Below are positions 10,222-20,065 of a stretch of 48,162 nucleotides of DNA, piece by piece (position 1 is the first letter of the stretch; each line of letters begins with the position of its first letter). The stretch is from the NCBI RefSeq assembly GCF_000485595.1, contig NW_014577088.1, positions 1,177,573-1,225,734 on the forward strand. Reading direction: 5' to 3'. The notes beneath the pieces were generated by a model. It worked only from the letters and a program-made list of their open reading frames with translations, ran no database searches and had not been told where the DNA came from. This DNA is from Priapulus caudatus. Lineage: Eukaryota; Priapulida; Priapulimorpha; Priapulimorphida; Priapulidae. The translations under genes were made by a program, and so were the position numbers.

Positions 10222-11558
10222 TTTTCTCTAGCAAACAAACAGAAACGGAAGAAAATTTAAGCGCTGTCTGTTCGGAAAGCAAACAATGCAACAATCTAAT
10301 AATTTACTAGCTATGTATTCATTAGATACAATAATGTAACCCAAACCCAAGAGGATAGTATAGAATATAGAGTATAGAGTATAGAGGAAACCCTATCCTC
10401 TTGGGTTTCGGTTAAATTATTGTATCTATGTATTCATGCGCACGCAGATTAGATCCGGATACGTCTAATAATTTACTATAGATCTACTAGATAGATTGAT
10501 GAGGAGATTAGAACTGGATACGTGTAATCTGATACGTATAATGGATGGAGATAAGAACAAGTCATAATTACTTTAATATTCAGGCAACAAAAAAGTTAAG
10601 CGTCATTCGCTAAACGTAATATATTTAGCAGTATTTAAATAAAAAAACCAAACAGGTACGTAAATATTTTAAACGGTTCTTTATTAATAACTAGCAGAAA
10701 GTATACCCGTAGAACCAGCAAATGTTGTCTTTAAATATAAACTCCATGTAAGTGACACAGATAAAGTTAAATATTTCATGTAACTGAAAAGAAAACCACT
10801 GCACTGGGTACAACAGAACACTGGCATGTTGCAGCGGAGCATTTGGACGAGATTTACAGGAGAAATTATCGGCAATAATAGGCAAAAGAGATAAGAGAAA
10901 CATTAAACTTTAGTAGAAAATAGATTACGCGTTTATTTGCCATAATTTTAACATTGAAGCGTTCCAAGTGTCTGTGCTCGAAGCAGGTATATAGCATACT
11001 GTTCAGGCAGATTCACACCCGCCACCGCAACCTAACGTTAAAGAAATCGAGTCACGCACGATATTAGTTCGCTGCCCCTTTGACCATGGTGACGGTGATA
11101 TTGCCAGAGAGTTTCATATTTGAAGTAGGTTAACTGGTCAACTACCTATATACACACCATTACCACTACACATAACTAATGCTATTACACATACGTTCCA
11201 TTACCAACTAGAGCACTCGGAAAGCACAGACCTCCGCCAAGGCAGCTAAATTCTCTCAATGTGAAAATTAAGTGGAAAAATTAATTAATTAATTAATTAA
11301 TTAAATAATTAATTGGATCCGGATTAGTGCGAGCGTGCAGGTGGGAGAGGGCTGTGGTTGCCCCTTAGCCTGTGGTTGCGTGTTTGTAAGTCTACAGCCA
11401 GCGCACCTAGCGGAAGTGAACTGAAACGTGCATGGTAACACACAAACACACAAACCAACACTCAAAAACTCGCCAGTGAAAACATAACCCCTGCCATGCC
11501 CCTGGCGGAGGTAATTACCCAGTACACCTCTGATACGGCAGGATCAGTCAAACTTATA
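10222..11558. other. Upstream region of the intact thioesterase gene; includes repeat Y
   Basis: No gene is seen. A 35-bp-arm hairpin lies at 10324-10427. From about 10830 to 11215 the sequence matches 29250-29650 with scattered indels (repeat Y, for example TTGACCATGGTGACG and CACACCCGCCACCG). An AATT run lies at 11281-11308. The thioesterase promoter should lie near 10230-10320, but I see no clear element. Confidence 0.5.
10324..10427. repeat. Inverted repeat, 35-bp arms, possible hairpin RNA
   Basis: The left arm 10324-10358 and the right arm 10393-10427 pair with only two mismatches; the inner stem is CCCAAGAGGATAG against CTATCCTCTTGGG. The 34-base loop is made of TATAGAG-type units. 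It is upstream of the thioesterase start. It could be a tiny foldback insertion or a pre-miRNA-sized hairpin. Confidence 0.75.
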
Positions 11559-11763
11559 GCTATATATAATTGTAAATAACCCTAACGTAATTTTTTGGTC
11601 ACTTATCCGTGAAAGCCTTGTTTCAGACCCACCCCTACCAAACAATGTCGACGTCGACCAAGAGCTGCGCATGTCACTCATCATTACACAACGAGTCATG
11701 AAATATTGCCCCCCCCAGGAATTTGCTCAGCCTACGGCCCTGGTTGGATTGGTATGTAAGTAG
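11559..11763 (+). repeat. Repeat R (copy 1), left flank of an LTR insertion
   Basis: This segment matches 31070-31270 and 41713-41920 and, inverted, 18095-18222. It ends GGTATGTAAGTAG, where an LTR begins; the copy at 41720-41920 continues past this point without the LTR and so preserves the empty site. Confidence 0.75.
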
Positions 11764-12166
11764 TGTAGGATTGCGCACGCTCCCGCAGAGAGTAAATATA
11801 TCGCCTCACACTATTCCCCAAATGCAATCACTAGAAACAACACACCTCTTCGCCCCAAGTGTTAAATAATAATAGAACGCCGCAAGTAATCACACTACAC
11901 CACGCCCTTAGCCTCCGAGTACACTAATGACTCATGGGCCGATCTGCCATGGTTATTCCCTAGGTAACAACTCAGCTCTCATCTCTTCCGCAGAACGGTC
12001 CAGGTTTCCCCGCGCTCCTGATCCTATTCCTTCTATACTCCTCCTTGCCACCTTCCCCGCCTACCTCCTACCTTCCACCATCACCCCTGCCGAGCTACTT
12101 CGCGATCCACGTCTTACGGTACGAGGTTACTGATATTCGGTTACGATTCTATGTGTATGTAGTCAT
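11764..12166 (+). mobile_element. LTR, first 403 bases only (5' part)
   Basis: It starts TGTAGGATTGCGCACGC and matches the first 403 bases of the near-complete LTRs at 39090-39673 and 35376-35971. It stops at AGTCAT and is joined directly to thioesterase exon 3. The missing 3' part is found at 19786-19965. Confidence 0.75.
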
Positions 12167-13072
12167 ACTTAGGCAGATCTTTGTAGTGCAGGTATGGAAG
12201 AGCCAACGTTGCAAACCCCCTAGAAGCGAGCAGGGCAGACCTGAATGTTATGATATTACCCATAGTTCCGAACATGTCTATGACACCAGGAAATGGTCCG
12301 GCACCTGAAATCACACAGTGGCCGTTAATTAAGTCTGGATAGTCAGTTATACTTACCCATATATGTAGTACCGTGAATTCTGCAAGTATATAAAGACGAC
12401 AGCGTTGCAGTGAAATAATTACGTGTTGCCCTTATACCTTTTGGCAAAAACAGCTTTCCTCGTATGTTTCCTTGCTCTACCTCTTGCACGGTCACACCCT
12501 CTGCTAAATACGACCTTTCAACTGAACCACAAGACATCAAAGGTGTAGTGTGGCGAGTGCCTGTTACATGATGAACCCCATCATAAACTCCAATGTCAAA
12601 CGTCATTGCAGTTGTGACATCTTTCTTTATTAATCTAAGCCCCTTCTTCTGGCCGGGGACTGGAAGCATGCTGCAGAATAGGCCCATTGGCATTACGCCT
12701 GGAATGTAAAAATTAAAAGGTGAGTGTGACACTTTAGTGATTTAGTTCGTTTAGCTTGGATGACATGACAGCCATTGTTATATGTCTCATTACTAATTAA
12801 TGCACTCGAAAATGTTTGCTTTTTGCGCAACATAAATACAGCAACAACGTTCCACACATCATACCTGTGTACGATCCACTCAGAGAAGGATGAACGCCAA
12901 GGTCCACCACACCATTCCTGTCCGCCTCAAAATTCGCATAGGAATAAAATCTTTTTTTGTCTTCCTCTAACTGGGTTATAATCGTCACCTTTTGACGAGG
13001 CATTAACTTGTTGACAACAATCTTGATCACTTCATCTACAAGCACTCTCCGAGGAATTACACTCAACGTCAT
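12167..13072 (-). pseudogene. Thioesterase/BAAT gene 2, block 1: exons 1, 2 and first part of exon 3
   Basis: Exon 1 is 13072-12865 (starts MTLSVIPRR, ends GSYTG across the splice). Exon 2 is 12698-12438, 261 nt, the same length as in the intact gene, with MPMGLF, KKDVTTA and NIRGKLFLPK. Exon 3 starts at 12304 ([26 protein letters not shown]) and breaks off at 12167 after the codons for KDLPK, where the LTR piece begins. Splice sites and phases match the intact gene, so this part could be read. The rest of the gene lies at higher coordinates, which is impossible for a minus-strand gene read in order. By itself the block lacks the catalytic residues. Confidence 0.75.
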
Positions 13073-13235
13073 TGTATCATATAGGTCTCGAATAATTGTA
13101 TGTGTAGTAAATATCCTCACATCACATGACGGTGATTGAAACGACCCTGGCAGAATAGAAGAAACAGAAGAAAATCGAGCCAGATACTGACGGGTTTCTG
13201 AGGCCCTATGCTCCACAAAGAGCCACAATTAAATG

Positions 13236-13237
13236 CC

Positions 13238-13291
<54 letters not shown>
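13236..13291. repeat. CT microsatellite
   Basis: A near-pure CT run between thioesterase exon 1 of gene 2 and repeat B. Confidence 0.9.
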
Positions 13292-13294
<3 letters not shown>

Positions 13295-13602
13295 CATTTC
13301 TACATGAGGCGCCAATGAAATATTTAATTATAATTAATGTGGGTTGGCTGCATTATCTCATCGCCGTCCCTACACCATATCTTGTTCTCACTATTCAGTG
13401 AAAGAAAATAATATTATAGGTGAAAGTGCAATAATTTTAATAAATAAATATAGTATATTAAGCTTTAGCATAATCGCTCTAACAAAGCAAAACAATAGCT
13501 CTATAGTATCTTTCGCTGCACGATGCAACTTAATGAGCGAGGTTCTTTCATTCTCTATAATTATGTTACAACGTCAGATATATATATATATAACCAGGGA
13601 CG

Positions 13603-13744
13603 GCGCCAGGGTATTTTTCTTAGGAGGGGCGAAACCAGGGCCGTGTAGAGATCACGGGATTTTTTTTAAATTAGACCCCTCAGATCCGTTTTCTGCGCCA
13701 AGTAGGGAGGGTCCGGACCCCTGGACCCCCTGTACACGCCCCTG
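13603..13744. mobile_element. Short hAT-like MITE
   Basis: It starts CAGGGACGGCGCCAGGG and ends CCCTGTACACGCCCCTG, resembling the CAGGGGCG-type ends of hAT elements common in invertebrates. It is 142 bp with no coding capacity. Its 3' half (GTCCGGACCCC...ACGCCCCTG) recurs near 30240-30273, 40880-40916 and, inverted, 19330-19380. A clear 8-bp target duplication was not found. Confidence 0.5.
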
Positions 13745-13795
13745 AGAACTGTAGACTCTGATACCGTGTGCCGCTTGTACTGACGAGTGGGGTCC

Positions 13796-14580
13796 AGGGG
13801 TAGATTCATGATTCATCAGCTGCGTACGCAAAATATTTTTCGTAAATCTTGTGTACGCAATCGACGTTGCTTAGTTGCGATTCATCAACACAGCTATTTA
13901 GTAATTTTCGTACGATTTCGCGTACGCAAGCGAGGCCATTTAGGTGCAATTCATCAAGCTAAAATTTACGTAAACCTTTGCGTAACTTTACACGAGCTGA
14001 CGAGGTGCCGTAAACCACTCGAAATTTGCACAGCGTGTTCCAGCATACCGCAGCATGCATTATTTTATTGAGAAAACATTATAAAGATTACTACTCAACT
14101 AAAAATAAAATAAATAATTACCATACTACACAGACAGGTGGCGCCTTTGACGCTTTTTTTGTCATAAGCTTGGCATTGTTTTCGTTATAAGCGAGTTCGT
14201 AGTTAGCCGTGTACGTGCACACGCCGTCGCGCACTTGTACGTGCACACGCACGCACTTGTACGTGCCACACAGCACGCACGTGTACGTACACACGCACGC
14301 ACGCACGCCCGCTGTACGTACACGCAAGCACGCACGTGTACGTGCACACGCACGCACGTGATGTGCACACACACGCACGCACGCACGTGTACGTGCACAC
14401 GCACGCACGCACGCCGTACGTGTCGCTGCTTTCATCGAGTGTTGAACACAATCATACAAACGAAATGAGGAGGTGCTACGCTGCGGTTGATGAATCGCAC
14501 CTACGCAGCTTGGCGTACGTACTTCGTAGGAACTCTGTGTACGCAATACACTTTGCGCAACGTTGATGAATCCAGCCCCA
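13796..14580. mobile_element. Harbinger-like MITE with GTAC/CA minisatellite core
   Basis: The ends are inverted: GGGGTAGATTCATGATTCATCA at the left, and the complement of GGGGCTGGATTCATCAAC at the right. The motif GATTCATCA beside GCGTACGCA recurs several times inside both arms. The middle (14200-14425) is a CACGTGTACGTGCACACGCACG-type repeat. The end sequence style resembles PIF/Harbinger MITEs. A near-identical inverted copy lies at about 18505-19280. Confidence 0.55.
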
Positions 14581-14851
14581 GGGCCGCCTTAGTGCCCCTG
14601 GCAGGGCGGTCCCGGGAAGCTCTCAGAGTTTAGCTAATCAAAGCCCTCAATTGCTGACAAAAAAATTGTGCAGGGAACCAGGAGCAACATATACCAAGGA
14701 GATGAAACCCCGGGGGGGGACTCACCCCACATTATGGTAGGTATATCTGGTATGTGCCACTGCGAAGTTAAAAATGGGGGGGGGGGGGCTCTAGAACTAA
14801 CTCAGACCTGAAATGGGATAGTCTCTGGAACTAATGTTTGTTGAATGTGGA

Positions 14852-15066
14852 ACGGCTATGTTCGAAAATGGGGTCTCCGGAACTACTAGGATTTCGTTGA
14901 AATTCAATGCTATGAAACTGGACACGTTTAAAAGAGGGGGTCTCCGGAACTGTGGGGGGAACAGTGATTTGCTTTAAAATCTATGTTGTAGCACTTGAAC
15001 CAATAATTGTTGTATTATGTAGAGGAGAAGAAAAACTGACCGGAGAGATGAACGCGCGCACACGCA

Positions 15067-15097
<31 letters not shown>

Positions 15098-15335
15098 GTG
15101 CGCATACACACACTAACTAAAACTAGACAGAGGGCACTCACGGAGAAAGCCCATTACCTCGCCAGCGACATACGCGCATACGCATACGACTCACAAACAC
15201 ACGAATAACCCACGATATACGCCAGCGTACATGTATGCTCGCTCGCTGCTCAGTCAGCAGCAGCCGGCTGTGGCTGGCTCGCTCGCTGACGCGCTAATAT
15301 CGATCGCGTCACACACACACACACACACACAACAC

Positions 15336-15376
<41 letters not shown>

Positions 15377-15586
15377 CACAACACACACACACACACACCA
15401 CACACACACACATTTGCAAGATGTTTCTTTTCTTTTCTTCTTCTTCTTCTCTTCTTGTCTTTGTCTTTTCTTTTTCTTTTTCTTTTTCTTTTCTTTTCTT
15501 CTTTCTTCTTCTTTTCTTTTTTTCTTTTCTTGCAAATGATAGGGGGGGCGACCGCCCCCCTGCCCCCCCTGTGGGCGCCGCCCTGG
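14852..15586. repeat. Low-complexity stretch: CA, GC, polypyrimidine and a hAT-like end
   Basis: A CACA/CGCG run lies at 15056-15112, CA at 15309-15414, and a strongly pyrimidine-pure TTCTTTTC tract at 15421-15534. A G/C-rich hAT-like terminus ends GGGCGCCGCCCTG at about 15586. No gene is supported; the frames here are repeat-coded. Confidence 0.75.
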
Positions 15587-15646
15587 ATATAACTACAGAC
15601 TAGGCATTCGTCAGCATACCTTTTTTGAAAATTTAGAAACACTCAC

Positions 15647-16478
15647 GAAATTGGGAATTCTCGGAATTAGGAAAGCGTTGCCTCGATATTTTATATTGAA
15701 CGCTATTTCCGTTGATGCAGGCAACAGCTGTTCAGCTGCCAAAAATATAGCAGTATGTTGGTATGTGACTGTAGTCGATCAAATACGTAAAACATCTATA
15801 GCTTAAATAACTACACCAAAATCTCGTGTCTACACAAAATATAACAGAACTTTAATCAACATGAAGGCAAGACAACAACGATGACCCAATAGATTGATGC
15901 TCCATGCATTAACATATCTTGACAGTCAGTGCATGTTAAAAACGATATTATACACCAGAGACAATCTTGGCTGGTAAATATGAACTGAAAATATGCTTAC
16001 TTTATGTTTGTTTCTCATGTAGGCAGCCATGCACAATACAACTTCCCCGCCCAACGAAATTCCTTTAGCACCTACTCCATGTGGAATAACCCTTGGATGA
16101 CTACTGAACCAGTCAACGGCTTCCTACAATGAGAGACGCATAACCTAAGCAGGCGGTAGGCCTATATATGTTGCCATTAGCACCACACATCACATATAAA
16201 CGTGATGAAGTGCTGCAACAGCCATTCACGTATCCTACTAATTCAGCTATTCGGCATTCAGGTGTTAAGAATTAGACGCAGGACACATATATATATGACT
16301 GTTAAACAGGGTCGGCGAAAGAGACCATGGGATATACTACACTAGAGTAGACTAAGAGACTATAGTATCTACAACGTGTAAGGGGTGACGGATAGACATT
16401 GGTATTTATGAATTCAATAGGCAGCATGACGCTCCAACATCCCTCAAAATATTCTAAATGGATTTCTCCTAAATTGTG
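15647..16478 (-). pseudogene. Thioesterase/BAAT gene 2, block 2: end of exon 3, exons 4 and 5
   Basis: The end of exon 3 is visible at about 16478-16443 (encodes GEIHLEYFE), followed by a GG instead of a GT donor. Exon 4 is 16123-16001, 123 nt as in the intact gene, with the nucleophile elbow GISLGG and donor GTAAGC. Exon 5 is 15735-15647, beginning after AG; an extra base near its start shifts the frame relative to the intact gene's AVVCINGNS. This block contains the part of exon 3 missing from block 1, almost base to base. It lies 5' of block 1 in transcription order. Confidence 0.7.
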
Positions 16479-16591
16479 TGCGTGTGTGCGTGAGTATATT
16501 TAACATGAGTGTCTTATTTTCTACATGCTTCGAAAAGTTACAAATTATTCTTAGTTCACTGTTTAAGCGGCGTCATGTCAAGGTTTAATGG

Positions 16592-17597
16592 CTAGGGGGT
16601 CGCATCTAGAGGCTGCTTCAAATGCTTCAAGAAGAAACTTTGGATCCTCTTCCAGCTGTCTTCCTGAGCAAAACTGTGAGCTTGCACCTCTCCACCCCAA
16701 GCCATGTGAAGACCTGTAGCAAACCAAGAAAATAACTGACAGTGCTATTCTGCACAACTACTAATTCATAACACCACTAATAATCAGCAAGTCACTCAGT
16801 AACATTACTTTGATACCATCAAGAGCTAATAATACCTAAGGTATCATTAGCTCTTCATACCATATCACTAGTTGGAATCAACAGAAACTCACCGCGGGTT
16901 GCATGATATGAAGCTTTACATAGAGGAGAGTATGGAGGCTCGACCAGATGTCCAGCTCCGGGATACACGCACATCTCGTGGTTATGCTTTCCGTAAAGTA
17001 GCATCCTCTTAGTGACAGCTTCTGCCTCCTTCATGCCCATAATAGCCTTGTCGTCTCCCGAAAATATAAAGAGGATCTGTGCCGGTGCGAGCTCCAACTG
17101 TTGATTGGATATGAAGAGTAAGCCTTCACATCAGATGAAAATTAAAACGCCTTCATGCAAACTATGACTAGACTTCATTCTACCTTGACTAGTAATAATG
17201 AATATAAACTTTGGACTCAAACTATCAGAGCCACCCAATTCTTGTATTTTGCAAGCTATAGAACGTTTGTTAGCTAGTGATATCTCGTTTCTCACAAGAT
17301 GGACTCATTATCGCAGAGCCAGTCGGGTGCACTCATAGAAATAATACAGACAGGTGTCTCTATATATTTCCAAGGGTGGACCCATAGAAATATATAGAGA
17401 CATGTATTGTTGCTATGGGTGCACCACAGAGTCACGTTTAGTAACAGCCCAACTCCCCCATCCGTCAAATCGCATGTGACCCACGCAGTAGCTTAAACTG
17501 TATATAACCTACAGCTATCAGCTGGTCAGCATGAAAGTCCTGCCGGTGTACAGCAAATGATACGCCCTCTGTGTGATGAATGAGTTCGTCTTCGCTC
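16592..17597 (-). pseudogene. Thioesterase/BAAT gene 2 (or a neighbour), block 3: exons 6, 7 and 8
   Basis: Exon 6 is 17597-17513, 85 nt (HHTEGVSF, FHADQLIA). Exon 7 is 17097-16893, 205 nt (LELAPAQILFIFSGDDKA, GAGHLVEPPYSPLC), carrying the acid and histidine of the triad. Exon 8 is 16713-16592, ending at TAG ([20 protein letters not shown]). Exon lengths and phases match the intact gene exactly, and all three are open. Unlike the intact gene, exon 8 has the full normal tail. With blocks 1 and 2 it makes one full set of eight exons, but in permuted order. Confidence 0.78.
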
Positions 17598-17691
17598 CTT
17601 TAAAATCCAGCAAATTTGACAGTTAGATATATACCTCATATATACTACACACTATTGTGGATTGCATGATAATCATCGAGCTGATTTTACA

Positions 17692-18222
17692 ATGACTACA
17701 TAACACATAGAATCGTAACCGAATAGACAGTAACCTCGTACCGTAAGACGTGGATCGCGAAGTAGCTCGGCAGGGTGATGGTGGAAGGTAGGAGGTAGGC
17801 GGGAAGGTGGCAAGGAGGAGTATAGAAGGAATAGGATCAGGAGCGCGGGAAACCTGGACCGTTCTGCGGAAGAGATGAGAGCTGAGTTGTTACCTAGGGA
17901 ATAACCATGGCAGATCGGCCCCTGAGTCATTAGTGTACTCGGAGGCTAAGGGCGTGGTGTAGTGTGATTACTTGCGGCGTTTCTATTATTATTTAACACT
18001 TGGGGCGAAGAGGTGTGTTGTTTCTAGTGATTGCATTTGGGGAATAGTGTGAGGCGATATATTTACTCTCTGGCGGAGCGTGCGCTATCCTACACTACTT
18101 ACATACCAATCCAACCAGGGCCGTAGGCTGAGCAAATCCTGGGGGGGGGGCAATATTTCATGACTCGTTGTGTAATGATGAGTGACATGCGCAGCTCTTG
18201 TGCGACGTCGACATTGTTTAGG
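17692..18222 (-). mobile_element. Inverted copy of the LTR 5' part plus repeat R
   Basis: On the minus strand, repeat R (18222-18095) is followed by the first about 403 bases of the LTR (18094-17692). The LTR piece ends at the same AGTCAT as the copy at 11764-12166. The R piece is cut by the N run. Confidence 0.75.
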
Positions 18223-18223
18223 G

Positions 18224-18233
18224 NNNNNNNNNN
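18224..18233. other. Assembly gap (10 N)
   Basis: Ten Ns separate the inverted R/LTR piece from inverted repeat B. Contig order and orientation across this point are uncertain. Confidence 0.99.
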
Positions 18234-19785
18234 CCACATTCAACAAACATTAGTTCCAGAGACCACCATTTTCAGGTCTGAGTTAGTTCCATAAAGCCCC
18301 CCCCCCCATTTTTAACTTCGCAGTGGCACATACCAGATATACCTACCATAATGTGGGGTGAGTCCCCCCCCGGGGTTTCATCTCCTTGGTATATGTTGCT
18401 CCTTGGTTCCTGCACAATTTTTTTGTCAGCAATTTGAGGGCTTTGATTAGCTAAACTCTGAGAGCTTCCCCGGACCCCTGCCAGGGGCACTAAGGCGGGC
18501 CCCTGGGGCTGGATTCATCAACGTTGCGCAAAGTGTATTGCGTACACAGAGTTTCTACGAAGTACGTACGCAAAGCTCGTAGGTGCGATTCATCAACGCA
18601 GCGTAGCACCTCCTCATTTTCGTTTGTATGATTGTGTTCAACACTCGATGAAAGCAGCGACACGTACGCGTGCGTGCGTGCGTGTGCACGTACACGTGCG
18701 TGCGTGCGTGTGTGTGCACATACACGTGCGTGCGTGTGCACGTACACGTGCGTGCTTGCGTACGTACACGGGCGTGCGTGCGTGCGTGTGTACGTACACG
18801 TGCGTGCTTGTGTGCACGTACAAGTGCGTGCGTGTGCACGTACAAGTGCGCACGGCGTGTGCACGTACACGGCTAACTACGAACTCGCTTATAACGAAAA
18901 CAATGCCAAGCTATGACAAAAAAAGCGTCAAAGGCGCCGCCTGTCTGTGTAGTATGGTAATTATTTATCTTATTTTTAGTTGAGTAGTAATTTTATAATT
19001 TTTCTCCAATAAAATAATGCATGCTGCGGTATGCTGGGAACACCTGTGCAAATTTCGAGTGGTTTACGGCACCTCGTCAGCTCGTGTAAAGTTACGCAAA
19101 GTTTACGTAAATTTTAGCTTGATGAATTGCACCTAAATGGCCTCGCTTGCGTACGCGAAATCGTACGAAAATTACTAAATAGCTGTGTTGATGAATCGCA
19201 ACTAAGCAACGTCGATTGCGTACACAATATTTACGAAAAATATTTTGCGTACGCAGCTTGATGAATCATGAATCTACCCCCTGGACCCCACTCGACAGTG
19301 CAAGCGCACACGGTATCAGAGTCTACAGTTCTCACGGGCGTGTACAGGGGGGGTCAGGGGTCCGGACCCTCCCTACTTGCGCAGAAAACGGATCTGAGGG
19401 GTCTAATTTAAAAAAAAATCCGTGATCTCTACACGGCCCTGGTTTCGCCCCTCCTAAGAAAATACCCTGGCGCCGTCCCTGGTTATATATATATATATCT
19501 GACGTTGTACATAATTATAGAGAATGAAAGAACCTCGCTCATTAGTTGCATCGTGCAGCGAAAAGATACTATAGAGCTATTGTTTTGCTTGTTAGAGCGA
19601 TTATTGCTAAAGCTTAATATACTATATTTATTTATAAATTTATTGCACTTTCACCTATAATATTATTTTCTTCACTGAATAGTGAGAACAAGATATGGTG
19701 TAGGGGACGCGGATGAGATAATGCAGCCAACCCACATTAATTATAATTAAATATTTCATTGGCGCTCATGTAGAAAATGTGGTTA
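18234..19785 (-). repeat. Repeat B, right copy (inverted)
   Basis: This is the reverse complement of 13292-14851, including the Harbinger-like MITE and the short hAT-like element. Differences are small indels and a few substitutions. It ends exactly where the LTR 3' part begins. Confidence 0.85.
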
Positions 19786-19965
19786 TATGTAGTATCGTAG
19801 GATTGTGTTTGATTAGGCTGAAATAGACGAACGAAGAGTAGTTTTCATAATACTGTGTTTCTGTTATCTATCGACGCAACCTAACACTACCCTTAAAACG
19901 GGTGCCACTACGGCACCTGCTAAACCGAGAACCTGGAAACGGGAAGCTGCAAAAGCCTTCTTTAG
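19786..19965 (+). mobile_element. LTR, last 180 bases (3' part)
   Basis: It matches the last 180 bases of the LTRs at 39090-39673 and 35376-35971 (CTGTTATCTATCGACGC, GGGAAGCTGC, ending CTTTAG). Two bases (AC) then separate it from a primer-binding site. With 11764-12166 it makes one full LTR, missing about one base at the junction. Confidence 0.75.
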
Positions 19966-19970
19966 ACTGG

Positions 19971-20042
19971 TGCCGTGACCAGGATTCGAACCTGGGTTAT
20001 TGCGGACACAACGCAATGTACTAACCACTATACGATCACGGC
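19971..20042 (-). tRNA. tRNA-His (GTG) sequence, probably a copy of a mature tRNA
   Basis: A complete cloverleaf can be drawn: acceptor GCCGTGA/TCACGGC, D arm with TAGTGGTTAG, anticodon stem TTGCG/CGCAA around TTGTGTC (anticodon GTG), T arm CCAGG/CCTGG with TTCGAAT, discriminator A. A-box and B-box promoter sequences are present. CCA is encoded directly after the discriminator (19970-19968), and a G precedes position 1 (20043), as in mature tRNA-His, where both are added after transcription. Position 37 is T instead of the usual G. It lies antisense, two bases after an LTR end, where a retroelement's primer-binding site belongs. It is therefore more likely a reverse-transcribed primer tRNA than a host gene. 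Confidence 0.7.
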
Positions 20043-20049
20043 CTTAGAC

Positions 20050-20065
20050 TGGTGCGCGTGACCAG
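20050..20065 (+). promoter_or_regulatory. Second primer-binding-site-like sequence (tRNA-His)
   Basis: TGGTGCGCGTGACCAG follows TTAGAC and differs from the complement of the tRNA-His 3' end by one extra base. It repeats the LTR-end/AC/PBS arrangement seen at 19962-19980, so the whole tRNA copy is sandwiched between two such junctions. Confidence 0.55.

Larger units (their letters stand above)
13292..14851 (+). repeat. Repeat B, left copy (inverted partner at 18234-19785)
   Basis: About 1.55 kb is repeated in reverse orientation at 18234-19785 with small differences. It is composite: AT-rich start, a short hAT-like element (13603-13744), a Harbinger-like MITE (13796-14580), then G-rich sequence with GGTCTCTGGAACT-type motifs. 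No coding sequence is supported; long frames here come from ACGTGCAC microsatellites. Confidence 0.85.

Noticed and set aside
14118-14566. Several overlapping open frames on both strands rich in Cys, Val, His, Thr and Arg
   Set aside because: They are produced by the ACGTGCAC-type minisatellite inside a MITE; the inverted copy at 18490-18983 gives the same artefacts.
15231-15642. Open frames with poly-Thr/His, poly-Cys/Val, Phe-rich and Lys-rich stretches
   Set aside because: They translate CA and pyrimidine microsatellites; there is no domain and no splice context.
13292-19785. A CRISPR array or a simple inverted duplication
   Set aside because: There are no regular short repeats with unique spacers. 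The two arms have R/LTR and B in different relative order, so it is not one simple inverted repeat.
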